From Brevipalpus yothersi (Eukaryota > Arthropoda > Arachnida > Trombidiformes > Tenuipalpidae): DNA of 64,000 bases. The translations under genes were made by a program, and so were the position numbers. The DNA is taken from assembly GCA_003956705.1 (NCBI GenBank), contig QZCP01000187.1, forward strand, positions 18,989-82,988, read 5' to 3'. A model generated the notes under the pieces. That model worked only from the letters and a program-made list of their open reading frames with translations, was not told where the DNA came from and made no database searches. Of this stretch, positions 1-10,489 are shown one piece after another (positions within the stretch are counted from its first letter, which is position 1; each line of letters begins with the position of its first letter).

Positions 1-644
1 TTTTTGCAAATCAATGGCTGCCAATATTGCTCCACAAAATTCACACACATTCACTGAGCAAAGGGAAGCTCGATTAAGTCGATTGTTTTCAACGATCTGG
101 TCTCAAGGTAGCAGTATCTCTCCATCATCTCAATTATTTGGAAAGGAAAGGTCTAAAAGAAATCAATTTTATCGATAATTTTCTATCAATACACTGCCTC
201 TAAGTGAAAATATATTCATCCATAGAACATAAATGGTCTGAGATAAAAAATGAATTTTGAGTGAACAATGGCTATGCTTAGCCCTCTGAACGTTGGCTAA
301 TGGACCTAAATAAAAACATAGATGACGATATCGATGATTGTGAGTTGCGTTTATGAGCTGATTCATTGATTCGGAAAATAGCGTGAAAAAAATCGGTTGA
401 ATACGGTGATTATACTATTCCATTTAGAGCTCCCGATAAAATTAGCTCACTCTATCACTCATGCTGATTGACGAGCAACAGTAAAACAATTTTCTAGCTA
501 ATTGTTTAACTAATTACTACTATATACTCGATGGATCGAATCCCTTATTCAATTTTCGAAATTTTTTTCCAGATTTCCCAATCAACCATACTCATCTACT
601 CGTTTCCGTGATCGCGCCCGAGTGTATTGCAATCTGTCACTGGC

Positions 645-698
<54 letters not shown>

Positions 699-1123
699 CA
701 GCCTCGAGTTCTGAGTCTGTTCGAAAGTGATCCTTTTCTCCTTCATCCTGTCTTCACTCGATGTTCAGAATGATTCTGAGGGCGCGAGAGTCGAGAGAAC
801 CGGATGATCTTCATTTGCGCATAGGACTCGGTGAGGTTATTCTAAATTCAGTTCCTCAAAACCAATTGTGAGCTATTCTATCGTCAATTCTTATTTTCAT
901 CTGACATTTTCCATCGATATATATCCATATATTCGTGTTAATGTAAATTGATCTCATATTGGACACTGATTCAAATCCTTGTGAATCCAGCTTCAGCTTC
1001 CTACTCACATATTCTTGTGATTCGTATCAGTCATCAATCTCCATCTTTTTTTTTTCGTTGGACTATTTCAATTTTGATCTCTTTTTCTGGGCTTTTGAGT
1101 TTGTCTCTCAAATCACCTCCAAG
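1..1123. other. Upstream region of the hexokinase gene
   Basis: No coding sequence is recognised before the hexokinase start. The stretch is AT-rich and holds a (CT)n microsatellite at 647-695. The hexokinase frame stays open upstream of its ATG back to about 959, but that part has no in-frame ATG before 1124 and encodes a low-complexity Ser/Phe-rich string, so I read it as 5' UTR. No clear TATA box was found. Confidence 0.5.
647..695. repeat. (CT)n microsatellite
   Basis: Uninterrupted CT dinucleotide run of 49 bp. It is one of about fifteen GA/CT tracts in the window. Confidence 0.98.
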
Positions 1124-2500
1124 ATGACAGAAATGACCCCGAAAGAGCGTTTAGAACGTGCTCATAAAATACTTCATGGATTTCAGTTATCTGATGACCA
1201 ATTGCGTGAATTGATGGCAATTTTAGATGACGAGTTTCAACGAGGACTTCGCGGCGATCCTACTTCATGTGTGAAAATGTTGGTCACTTATGTTCGAGAT
1301 GTTCCCAGTGGCAAAGAAGTTGGTGAATACATGGCCCTTGATTTGGGTGGTACTAATTTTCGTGTGCTGATGATAACTTTGAAAGGTGATCAAGCTGATA
1401 TTGACCAGGAAACCTGTGAGGTAGATAAAAAACTTATGATTGGCCCTGGCAAGGATCTTTTTGATCATATAGCAAATTGTGTCTATAAATTCATTGCTGA
1501 TCGAAAAATTCAGCTCGAATACTTGCCCATCGGATTCACATTCAGCTTTCCATGTCAAAAAATGCATTTATCCTCTGCGAAACTACTTCGCTGGACAAAA
1601 GGTTTCAAATGTTCCAACGTTGTTGGCGAGGACATCGTGGCTCTGCTACGAACTGCTCTGAAAGAGCGTCGTCCGAAAGACTGTAAAACTGATGTCGACA
1701 TTGTTGCCGTAATTAATGATACCACGGGAACTCTCATGTCCTGTGCTCATCGCAATCGAAACTGCCGAATTGGCCTCATCCTTGGCACTGGAACAAATTT
1801 GTGTTATATGGAAAAATTGGATCGAGTGATCAAATGGGATCGCCCTGATGACCGTGACCCACCGCAAGTCGCAATAAACACCGAATGGGGTGCCTTCGGA
1901 GACAATGGCCGTTTGGCCAAATTTCGAACTCCATGGGATGACAAGGTTGACGAAGAATCTCTCAATCCAGCTATGCAGTTGTTCGAGAAGATGATTTCTG
2001 GTATGTATCTGGGTGAGATCACACGACATATTCTCATCACACTTCATGGCGAGGGAGTAATTTTTCCCGGAAGTCCACTGCCCGACATTTCAGAGCCTCG
2101 AACTTTCAGCGCTAAGCATCTGTCTCGAATAGCAAGTAATCAGCCTCAAGCAACAGAAAAAGTATTTCTCAGGATGAAATGTCAATCTCACGATGATGCT
2201 GATCTCGAAATCATGCGTTTTGTGTGTTCCAAAGTGGTAACTAGAGCAGCCAATCTAGTGTCCGCCGGAATTGCCTGTGTGCTCCAGCGATTCGATGATC
2301 AAGATAATGTGACCATTGGTTACGATGGATCTGTGTTACGATATCATCCAACGATCAAGAAGGAGATTGTCACCAAGCTAGGGCAATTAAGTCCACATAA
2401 ATTTGACTTGATTCTGTCCGAAGATGGAAGTGGTCGTGGAGCTGCTCTGGTAGCTGCTGTAGCTTGCAGTGAAAAAGAAAAGAATACGAATAAGGTTTGA
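1124..2500 (+). CDS. Hexokinase, intronless
   Basis: ATP-dependent hexose phosphorylation, the first step of glycolysis, in the cytosol. The single open frame gives 458 residues, the size of the one-domain ~50 kDa hexokinases of invertebrates. Visible motifs in order: the glucose/phosphate loop DLGGTNFRV, the sugar-binding GFTFSFPC segment, the catalytic INDTTGTL (Asp as base), the LGTGTN phosphate loop, the NTEWGAFGD glucose-contact Glu, and a C-terminal SGRGAALVAAVA adenosine-site segment. All key residues are present, so the gene looks functional. The start at 1124 is the first ATG of the frame and lies a normal distance before the domain. It has no intron, unlike most genes in this window, which could mean a retrocopy origin or simple intron loss. 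Among family members it could equally be called a glucokinase-like hexokinase. Confidence 0.95.
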   Translation: MTEMTPKERLERAHKILHGFQLSDDQLRELMAILDDEFQRGLRGDPTSCVKMLVTYVRDVPSGKEVGEYMALDLGGTNFRVLMITLKGDQADIDQETCEVDKKLMIGPGKDLFDHIANCVYKFIADRKIQLEYLPIGFTFSFPCQKMHLSSAKLLRWTKGFKCSNVVGEDIVALLRTALKERRPKDCKTDVDIVAVINDTTGTLMSCAHRNRNCRIGLILGTGTNLCYMEKLDRVIKWDRPDDRDPPQVAINTEWGAFGDNGRLAKFRTPWDDKVDEESLNPAMQLFEKMISGMYLGEITRHILITLHGEGVIFPGSPLPDISEPRTFSAKHLSRIASNQPQATEKVFLRMKCQSHDDADLEIMRFVCSKVVTRAANLVSAGIACVLQRFDDQDNVTIGYDGSVLRYHPTIKKEIVTKLGQLSPHKFDLILSEDGSGRGAALVAAVACSEKEKNTNKV

Positions 2501-3642
2501 CACATAATAACGAATCCATCAATCTAATGACAATGTTAATAATAATCAATAGCAATTATCTCCGTCAAATACTGGATGGTTTGGTGGTTTATTTCAAGCA
2601 ATCTTCTCGCCTTCCAAGGCTTCAAATAGATAAGTGTTCTCTCTTCCGCGATCTATGGAAGCACCGAGTCCTATCGATTAATTTTGTTCGCATTGATGAT
2701 CGAATTCTATTGACAAAGTATTAGTTTATTACATTAGTTTTTAAATTCTTCTGTCCTCAAACAAATCGGAAGAATTTATGTTGATTCCATTCTAATAAGA
2801 TTCGCTTGTTAGATGTTTGAAGTGTTCAACAAACACACACTTGAATCCACAAAGAGTTTGAAAATGTTGTTCAGTTTGTTTTATAAGAGAATTAATTCTC
2901 TGAACTTCATCTTTTTTTCTTTGTCTTCTTGAAAAAAGAGTAATCTATATAATAAGAGTCAGCTAAATCGAAGCATTTCCATCGAATGTTATTATTTATT
3001 AATCTTTTTAGATAAATTTTTCTTTCTTGCCCTAGAGTGAAAAATTTTCAAATTTTAAGGTGCATATTCTGATTGTAAGACTTAACTGTAGATTCAAATC
3101 TCTCTCTCTCCAAAACCCATGCCTATCAATTCGTTGGTTGAAAAAAGACTCATCAGGTTACAGTTGATTTGCTTCAGAAAAAAGTGTACCTGTTTAATCA
3201 ATTTATTCTCTGCTGGTTGTGTTCATGAAATGTTTGGACAAGAAGTAAATTTAATTGACCGATTGTCAAAATAACTGATTGATCGATTGACTGACTGATT
3301 GTTGAATTGAATACTACATATATCATGTATCAAGATACCGAAGTGCTGTAATTGAGCTCAGACTCGCTTTCAAACTAAAAATAAGACCCGAATAACAATA
3401 ATCCAATACATGTATATACACCTTAAAAACTTTTCCATCCCTTTCATTCAATTCAATTACATTAATCATGAGCACAATTGAGTTTATCATCATTAAAGAT
3501 TGTGAAATTAGCTGCTTAATCAGCAATAGTTGCATGAAAGATATTACCTAAGACAATGCATGGCTTTCCGAGGCAATGGATAATATTTTACTTTGCTTTC
3601 CATAGGCAATCCAACTAAACTAGACCTCTTTACAGTATCTGA
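2501..3642. other. Intergenic region after hexokinase
   Basis: AT-rich sequence with no gene that I can support. The short open frames here have no recognisable domains. It presumably holds the hexokinase 3' UTR at its start. Confidence 0.4.
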
Positions 3643-3648
3643 GCCTCG

Positions 3649-3708
<60 letters not shown>

Positions 3709-3716
3709 TCGAGGCG
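3643..3716 (+). tRNA. tRNA-Asn (GTT)
   Basis: A 74-nt cloverleaf. The acceptor stem pairs GCCTCGG with TCGAGGC (the last pair G-T), followed by discriminator G. The D arm carries the A-box TGGCGCAATCGG. The anticodon stem TTCGG/CCGAA encloses loop CTGTTAA with anticodon GTT, which decodes Asn. The T arm contains the B-box GGTTCAAGCCC. No intron is present. A TTTT run about 10 nt downstream would serve as the RNA polymerase III terminator. Cytoplasmic translation tRNA. Confidence 0.97.
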
Positions 3717-3857
3717 AGGAAAACTTTTCGTCTGTTTTTCCTCGTTTCTTTCACTAATCGACATATAATAAAAATAATAAAATGACAACATCTTTTTCTA
3801 CAGATTTCTATCAACGAAAAATTGACTCTTGAAGATAAGATGACAGTCACTAAGTTT

Positions 3858-4072
3858 AGGTGAAATTTTTTTCCCCACAATTTATTTAAATTAAAGAATT
3901 TTGGGAATTTAAAGTGCAGTAAGTGTATTTAATTAGCGACCGATTGACATCTTAATCAAAAGGAAGAGGATATTTCTTTGTCCTGAATGATATGTTAATG
4001 TTAAGTCTAATCCGGGTTGGCTTTCGGTTCAACTGTCACTTTTATGATAAAGATAAACAACAATAAAACCTA
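3858..4072. repeat. Dispersed direct repeat, copy A
   Basis: The core, about 3911-4069, closely matches 5733-5884. Shared blocks include CAGTAAGTGTATT, CGACCGATTGACATCTTAAT, TCAAAAGGAAG and GATAAACAACAAT/GATGAACAACAAT. The similarity fades upstream but includes a shared ATTTTTTTCyCCACAATT block. The two copies lie on either side of the RRM-protein gene, in the same orientation. There is no coding potential or terminal structure by which to name a family. Confidence 0.8.
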
Positions 4073-4601
4073 GCCTCAACATATCCACATAATAAGCATT
4101 TTCGCTCCCAGCGAGAATATCCTGGACACAGCAACTCTTCTTCTTCTTTTTTCCCCTCATCTTAGCGCCAATATCTCTTCGCAATTCACTAATTGCTCAC
4201 TCTTTGATCATCATGAATAATGATAGTTCAAAACTTTGTCTTGTGAGGTTTATAAGAGAGAAGAGCCGTTGACTACCTTATTTTAGTGCCATTTATATTG
4301 GATTTCATCGATCTTGGTGATACAATTCCGTTATCTTGATCACGAGTGTTGTTTACCGTTGCTTTTTGTGAGATGCAAAAAGTTTGATTTGCTGGCCTCA
4401 CGCATTCCATTGCCATTGCCGTTGTTTTGGCTCACAGCTCAACTCACTTTCCTTTCTTTCATCCATTTTGAAACTTTTCGTATCCTTTCATTTTTCACTT
4501 GCTTTTTCTCGGGTCTGCCTGCTTTTAACAACAATTTACAGTTAAATTTTGTATTATTACAATTTATTTCAATTTTTGTAATTTTGTTTTGCTGCCCGAA
4601 A
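4073..4601. other. Probable promoter and 5' UTR of the RRM gene
   Basis: No separate gene is seen. The frame of the RRM protein is open back to 4314 without an in-frame ATG before 4602. Its translation there is hydrophobic and low in complexity, so it is taken as leader sequence. Confidence 0.4.
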
Positions 4602-5602
4602 ATGCCTTTCCACATGGCTCAAGATCCAGAGGAAGCGGTTCGAAGAGAATTACGTGAATTTGGTCAAAAAATTGGTTTCGAATTGACCGAGGGACCAAGT
4701 CAACGTCGCTTCGGTGTACCAATTAACAATCATCCTCAGCCCAAAAGAGGCTGTGAAGTTTTTGTCAACCATATCCCTCGATTATTTAATGAGAAACAAA
4801 TTTACGACATGTTCCATCAATTCGGTGAAGTATATGAGATACGTATGATGCTCTCCTATGCTACTCTCACCAATCGCGGATTTTGTTTTGTTAAATTTAT
4901 GGATCCTTCTTCGGCCGATAAAGCTATCCAGAATCTCAATGGTTCCACAAAGCATGCCTATCTTCGCAAACCTATTGTTGTGGTTAAATCTCAGGAGAAC
5001 CATGTTTTGTGGGCTAAATATATTCGTACATCAACTACACGCAAGGAACTGTGTGATGAACTCAAAAAATGGGGTGTTGAATATTCGGCATTGGATTTCA
5101 AAACTGGTGGCTTGCATGCAAAGATCATATTTGCTGATCATCGTTTCGCTGCATTGGCTCGAAGACACATGAACACCATTCCAAATCCTCTATGGGATCG
5201 TATAGAATGGTTCTACAAGAGAGCAGTAAGTTCTAGGAGTCATTTTGTACTGTTTTGGAAATTTTCATTAAATTGCTCTAATTTTAACAGCCTATTCAAG
5301 AAGAAAGGAGTGAAAAAGGAACCCGAATCGATAAGCCGTTACCTGTTCTACCAAGGCCAAAACATACATATTCTCCTCAGATCTTTAGGAATGTTTCAGC
5401 TCCTCCACTACGTCCCAGGCTCTTCGACTTGCATCAAATGAGGCAGCCTTGTCCTCATCCCGTCAATGCCCTGAGCCTTGCTCTAATGAGGCTCGCTCAT
5501 CATCATCAACTCGGTTCCAATGTTCCTCAAGCCGTGCCTGGAAATCCGTTGAGAACTTTCCATTCTCTTGACCATCTTACCTCTCGAGTCTCTGCTGCTT
5601 GA
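4602..5602 (+). CDS. RRM RNA-binding protein, A1CF/RBM46/hnRNP-Q class
   Basis: Exons 4602-5225 and 5291-5602 (GT-AG, 65 bp intron, phase 0) give 311 residues. After an N-terminal helix-like region, a good RRM starts at the typical GCEVFVNHIPR and has an RNP1-like RGFCFVKF; this is characteristic of the first RRM in the A1CF/RBM46/RBM47/DND1/hnRNP R-Q group. A second, weaker RRM-like region ends with a KIIFADHRFAALARR element, as the family's second RRM ends in a FVEY..H.AAAMARR element. The C-terminal exon is Pro/His/Arg-rich and unstructured. Proteins of this class bind mRNA in RNA editing, splicing or germline mRNA control; which applies here cannot be read from sequence. It is shorter than A1CF (~600 aa) and closer in size to DND1. 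An AATAAA lies at 5649-5654. Confidence 0.85.
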
Positions 5603-5689
5603 TCATATCAACTTTTGTATCGTGCGCACCCACACCCACATTCTTTTGAATAAACATTGCTAACTTATCTAATCCACTCTTGATATTTA

Positions 5690-5884
5690 GATGAAACTCA
5701 TTTGGACAAAATTTTTTTCTCCACAATTAGACTTGAAGTACAGTAAGTGTATTCAATTAACGACCGATTGACATCTTAATCAAAAGGAAGCGATTATTTT
5801 TCTGTCCTGCATGATCTGTTCCGAAGTCTGGGTTAGCTTCCGATTCAACTGTTGATCTTTTGATGGAGATGAACAACAATGAAA
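5690..5884. repeat. Dispersed direct repeat, copy B
   Basis: Second copy of the repeat described at 3858-4072, same orientation, core 5733-5884. It has many substitutions and several small indels relative to copy A, so the duplication is not recent. It lies between the polyadenylation signal of the RRM gene and the end of FERRY3. Confidence 0.8.
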
Positions 5885-5928
5885 CACTTCTTGAACATCG
5901 CCAACTGAATTTTTTGTAAAAAAATATT

Positions 5929-7660
5929 TTATTTATTCGATTTTAGAGTAGATGATTTCGTTTTAAGAACAAGTGGACTTGATAAACGAAAAATACCAGA
6001 AAGCATGCTAGCCAGATTAGCAAAAAGGTCAGCAGAGATCCCTTTCGGTACTAGAAATTGTATTGTCTTGTTCTCGTACCGACTTGATGGGAAGGAGGCC
6101 ATTTCTATCATAAATCCTTTCACACATTTCAAAACCAGCTCAGCACGCTTGAGACACCATTGCAATGTGATATCCTCCGATAGTTCATGAATCAGGAGAA
6201 GAGGTAGCGAAATGGTGTTTATATCGTGCCAATGAGCAACTTTGAAAATATTTCGAAGGCCCAAGATCACTTGATGTCTGGAGCTTACATCATTGGAGTA
6301 GACGGACTCATCGGTAACCAAATGAAAGACAACATGGATTTGTGACAAATTGGAATGACGAGTGATGTAGAAATCGCCTGATCTAAGAGTTGGAGTTTCG
6401 ATGGGTAAATTATTCGAAGACAGTAACTTATTTGCTTTAAGCTTGATAATGTTGAATTGTTCTTCTACATTGGGAAAATGAAAGTCAGTTGACTGAAGGC
6501 ATCGTGCAGCAAACTCTGCAAAGAAAAAATCATCATAACATCAGACCAATCAGCTGATTTATATGTAATTTTCGAAAATCACCTTTCTTGATTCCTGTGT
6601 AAGCATTTATACGATTATCCACCATCAAAACTAATGCTGATAGAGAATTGGAGTACAAAGACATGGCGGTCTGTAAACGTATTGGGTCAGGATTAGATAT
6701 TGACCTGAGAGTAAAGGAAAGAAGAAAGTTAATCGAAAAAATCGTTCACCAAATTCATCAAACTCACCTGCACAATGTATCACAAAGATCGAGAGCGTCA
6801 CTTGCTCTCAACCGAAGATTATGGGTGGATTTTAGTTGTGAGCCTAGATTTATGGTGAAACTTTCCTCTTGTGGACTTTCCTGAACATCAAGCTTGATCT
6901 GCTCTTCATTGGATAGAGAATTCGACTTATCAGATATTTTTTGAAGCAAGCACTCCTTAGAAGCATGATTGCTGTAATCATCATGTATTCTGGAGATCCA
7001 TTCTCTGAATTCTTTTTTTTGAATTTTCTGTAAATCTTCAATCGATTGATCCCACTTATTCCGAACAGCCTCACATTTTCTAAAATATTTCATAGCTAAT
7101 CGATTCATATCCTCATCTGTAGCACCTTTATCAATCAATTTACGCAGCTTTTCCATTTCCACTGTCTGCTCATCACAAACATTAATCATCTCACTCTGCT
7201 TCCGTGAGAGAAGATCCACAATAGGAATTCGATATGTATGCTCTAGAAGAACAATTGGCTCCACTAGAAAACCTGATTGCAATAAGTTATGATATTTTTC
7301 ATGGAACTGAGAATCTTCCTCAAGCAATCGATCGGATTCCCGGAGCCTGTTCTTGTTCCATGTGAGCTTATCAAAGGCTAATAAGTGATCACTTCGCGCT
7401 TGGAAATCTTTCAAAAACAAATTTTGAGAAGTAACAAATGGCTCCAGCTCATGATTCTCTGTCTCTTCATCCACGAATAGATTCAATTGTTCAACGATTT
7501 CAGTGTGCAAATTTGGTGGTATGTTATGGATATTCCTTATGTGATAGGCTAGCTCGTTAATGGTTATGCCTTGAGGCAAGGGAACGGTGACAGGATGTAT
7601 AATTTTGAGAGAATATTTTGGAGATGAATAGATGAAACTCTTTTCTGTTGATGGATTCAT
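5929..7660 (-). CDS. FERRY3: FERRY3 (C12orf4 homologue), FERRY Rab5-effector complex subunit
   Basis: Exons 7660-6768, 6704-6583 and 6515-5929 join in frame to 533 residues (human C12orf4 about 550). Diagnostic conserved blocks are EESFTINLGSQLKSTHNLRL at the end of exon 1, VDNRINAYTGIKK in exon 2, and GDFYITRHSNLSQIHV, GLRNIFKV, TLQWCLKRAELVLKCVKGF and a VPKGIS...LASML segment in exon 3. In humans the protein belongs to the five-subunit FERRY complex, which links mRNAs and the translation machinery to Rab5-positive early endosomes. No catalytic function is known for this subunit. The ATG at 7660 is only 29 bp after the RNASEH2C stop codon, so the promoter or 5' UTR must overlap that gene, or the two share a transcript. 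Confidence 0.93.
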
Positions 7661-7689
7661 CCCATTCGAGGTCTATGGACTGAGTGAAT

Positions 7690-8139
7690 TCAATTCGAAG
7701 CTCCAATTTCGAGACCAAGATCTTTGTCCAGCTCTTCTTTAACCACAGGCTGATGAATTGCTGATGATACCTCTAACCATTTCAGAGCTTGCACGACTGT
7801 ATGATTCACTGTTGGCTTAGAATCGTAGTTCCAAAGTCTCAGATCATGAAATTCTCTTTCTGCATGCAATCTGATATCGTTCCCTTTGGTACCTTTTTCT
7901 TTTCTACACACTAACCCGGTGAATTGATCAGGTAATTTAACACTGATTCCGTCAAGTGGACGACCTCGAAAAGAGGCGTTGAGATGGTCCTGATTCTCCT
8001 TCTTGCTTGTACTGATGGTTGATTCAAAGTATTTATCGATGTCAGTTAAACCAGTAAATTGAATTTCACAAGGAATGGAATCACAAACAACTGTCTCTGG
8101 TGATGGCACTTCACACCACGATAGAGTTATAATAGACAT
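7690..8139 (-). CDS. RNASEH2C: Ribonuclease H2 subunit C
   Basis: Intronless, 149 residues, close to the human 164. Recognisable family features are the N-terminal SIPCEIQFTG strand (human-like LPCEV), the hallmark FRGRPLDGISVKLP segment, and the C-terminal region with FHDLRLWNYDSKP and an ALKWLEVSSAIHQPV helix. RNASEH2C is a non-catalytic subunit that, with RNASEH2B, supports RNASEH2A in cleaving ribonucleotides embedded in DNA and RNA:DNA hybrids in the nucleus. It is directly upstream of FERRY3 on the same strand with a 29 bp gap. The start at 8139 is the ATG that places the first conserved strand about 23 residues in, as expected. Confidence 0.88.
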   Translation of the reverse strand: MSIITLSWCEVPSPETVVCDSIPCEIQFTGLTDIDKYFESTISTSKKENQDHLNASFRGRPLDGISVKLPDQFTGLVCRKEKGTKGNDIRLHAEREFHDLRLWNYDSKPTVNHTVVQALKWLEVSSAIHQPVVKEELDKDLGLEIGASN

Positions 8140-8540
8140 GTAGATTGACTAATGAACTCGATATCTGACACACATAGTTAATTAACAGAGGAAATGAAGT
8201 GATCGATCTTTTCACATTAGAAATTTAAGTAAATCATCAACTTGAAATGGTACATGTAGATGAATAGTTTATATTACATGTTATGCCATCTGTACCTGAA
8301 GAGAATAAAGAGAAATTTAGATGGTTCATCTTTCCTCACCAAAGCTTGGTGTCCTTATTCCAAATGATCCGAATTGGTGGGTGGTTTAAGAGGTTTCCGA
8401 ATTCAAATTGAGAGTTTTAAATTGTTGCCGCTCCGAAAGATAAAGATAAGGGTGATTGAGAATTCTGAAACGTTGCGACTTTCATGAGAAACATTGTTGA
8501 AATTCCAAAATCGATCGGGAGTACAAGATTCCGAGCCTTC
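8140..8540. other. Intergenic stretch between RNASEH2C and the Rictor remnant
   Basis: No supported gene. Minus-strand translation in the Rictor frame is broken by further stops and shows no similarity that I can defend. Confidence 0.4.
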
Positions 8541-9530
8541 CTACACTTCGAGATTATTGTTGTTACTGCCAGAATTTTCTGTACTCAAGCGGAAATTGTC
8601 AAATATACATGATGATAATTCTGTTGGTAAACTGATTCCAGCATAACAAGGTGTGTCACGTACTGATTGCCAGCCAAACTCTTTCAGATGATCAGCACCA
8701 TCCTCAATAGAGGCCAACATTCCGAGCACGTAGAAACAAGTTCCACGAATTGAAAGAACTGAAGCCTTACAGGCTAGTTCTAAAATTTGTGGGATGATTT
8801 CAAATCCAGAGACTAGTTAAAATCCTGGGCAGGATGCACCAACAGACCCGATAGCCCATAAAGCTGCTTTGAGTTGAAGTATGGAAAATTCATCAGTCAT
8901 CTGACCTTCTCGAATGATCTCACACAATGGTCCTAGGAAGTTTTCCCGCACAACAAGATTATAGCCATCGTCTTGTTTCACAAGTTCACCGTACAAATGA
9001 GCTGGCACGAACACAGTTTTTCGGTCCTCCGCTTTCTTATCACTTCTTCGCCCATAAGTGCCATTTTCACCCCGCTGATGAGTTGTAAAAGCCTCATTCA
9101 ATAAGTCTTCTACGATCTTTACATCTTTATAATTGAAGTATTCTTTCCATCGATGGAGTTCTTTATCCAAAAAATTTGTATTGCAGCTTTCTTCAAAAAC
9201 TGTGAACCTTTGGCTGTGCCAGTAAAACGTCCAATGAATAAAAAATAGGCTTGAAACCAGGTTCTCAAAGCATTTCGAGGATTAGAATTGCATCCGATAC
9301 AGTGCTACTTAAACCGGCATAACCGGCGGTAATTTGGTTGATACAATATCCAATACCGTTCAAGAAATCTCCTTTCAATTCACTGGTTCTAGATTCGTCG
9401 GCTTCGAGAAGAAAATCGATCAGATAACAGCCAACAGTACAAATGTTATGGCCCATTTCATCTTCAATAGGTAATTTGTTTCATCAAGTTATGCGATCTC
9501 TCTGGTGTACGATCAATGTATTATCGAAGT
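8541..9530 (-). pseudogene. Rictor fragment, frameshifted and nonsense-interrupted
   Basis: Reading the minus strand from about 9530 to 8560 gives consecutive pieces of the mTORC2 subunit Rictor in changing frames. The order is IDRTPERSHNLM, then EMGHNICTVGCYLIDFLLE, then a frame change to AYFLFIGRFTGTAKGSQFL (about 9170-9265). Another shift at a T-homopolymer leads to the block with AHLYGELV and LKAALWAIGSVGAS (9170-8817), an in-frame TAA at 8817-8819, and then IIPQILELACKASVLSIRG, TCFYVLGMLAS and GADHLKEFGWQSVRDT to about 8600. These match conserved central Rictor segments, including the LKASLWALGNIGSS and LSIRGTCVYVLGL regions. There are three frame changes plus one stop codon, and most of the ~1700-residue protein is missing. 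No introns separate the blocks. I read it as a decayed partial copy; base errors could explain the homopolymer shift but not the stop. Confidence 0.78.
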
Positions 9531-9939
9531 TAAAAAAGGATGAGCTTCATTGCATGGCAAAATGACCATCTCCTGATGATTTAATATAAAATGTCATATC
9601 CATCTCCCCTAGATGATAAAGGCAGAGAAATGATTGGAAAGTAGAAGCGATAAATTGGGGCAAGAAATTTTTCACGGTTTCGCGAAAGAGATTGATTGAC
9701 TGCAGATATCTAATGTGGTTGAAACGTGTTGCTTATACTATCTTATCTGAGTAACCAGCTGGATAACATCGCTTCATCAATTCCGGATAATTTGTTCGAA
9801 ATCGAAGCCAGAGAGTAGTTCAACAACCAATCTCATTATTCTCTCTGACTTCACACAATGGTAGTAACCATGAAATTTATTAATAACCTCTTTTTAATCT
9901 CAAAATTTTAGTTTGACACGTGAAATGATGAATGAGAGT

Positions 9940-9946
<7 letters not shown>
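9531..9946. other. Intergenic stretch before the GA/N tract
   Basis: No gene seen. AT-rich sequence that lies against the assembly gap. Confidence 0.4.
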
Positions 9947-10016
<70 letters not shown>

Positions 10017-10338
10017 NNNNNNNNNNNNNNNNNNNNNNNNNNNNNNNNNNNNNNNNNNNNNNNNNNNNNNNNNNNNNNNNNNNNNNNNNNNNNNNNNNNN
10101 NNNNNNNNNNNNNNNNNNNNNNNNNNNNNNNNNNNNNNNNNNNNNNNNNNNNNNNNNNNNNNNNNNNNNNNNNNNNNNNNNNNNNNNNNNNNNNNNNNNN
10201 NNNNNNNNNNNNNNNNNNNNNNNNNNNNNNNNNNNNNNNNNNNNNNNNNNNNNNNNNNNNNNNNNNNNNNNNNNNNNNNNNNNNNNNNNNNNNNNNNNNN
10301 NNNNNNNNNNNNNNNNNNNNNNNNNNNNNNNNNNNNNN

Positions 10339-10398
<60 letters not shown>
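9947..10398. repeat. (GA)n tract containing a 322-base assembly gap
   Basis: GA dinucleotide runs at 9947-10016 and 10339-10398 flank N bases at 10017-10338. The open frames across it (Arg-Glu or Leu-Ser repeats) are artefacts of the microsatellite. Confidence 0.98.
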
Positions 10399-10401
<3 letters not shown>

Positions 10402-10489
10402 AAGGCAATTGTCAAAAATTTCGCTGAAATTCTCCATCAATCAATTTTGGTGGAAATAAAATAATTCCACAAAGAGGACATGGTCATCC

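Noticed and set aside
959..1123. N-terminal extension of hexokinase
   Set aside because: No ATG in this part of the frame; low-complexity Ser/Phe translation unlike any hexokinase N-terminus.
9880..10459. Long open frames across the GA tract and N run on both strands (Arg-Glu or Leu-Ser repeats)
   Set aside because: Pure dinucleotide translation plus unknown bases; no start context, domain or conserved flank.
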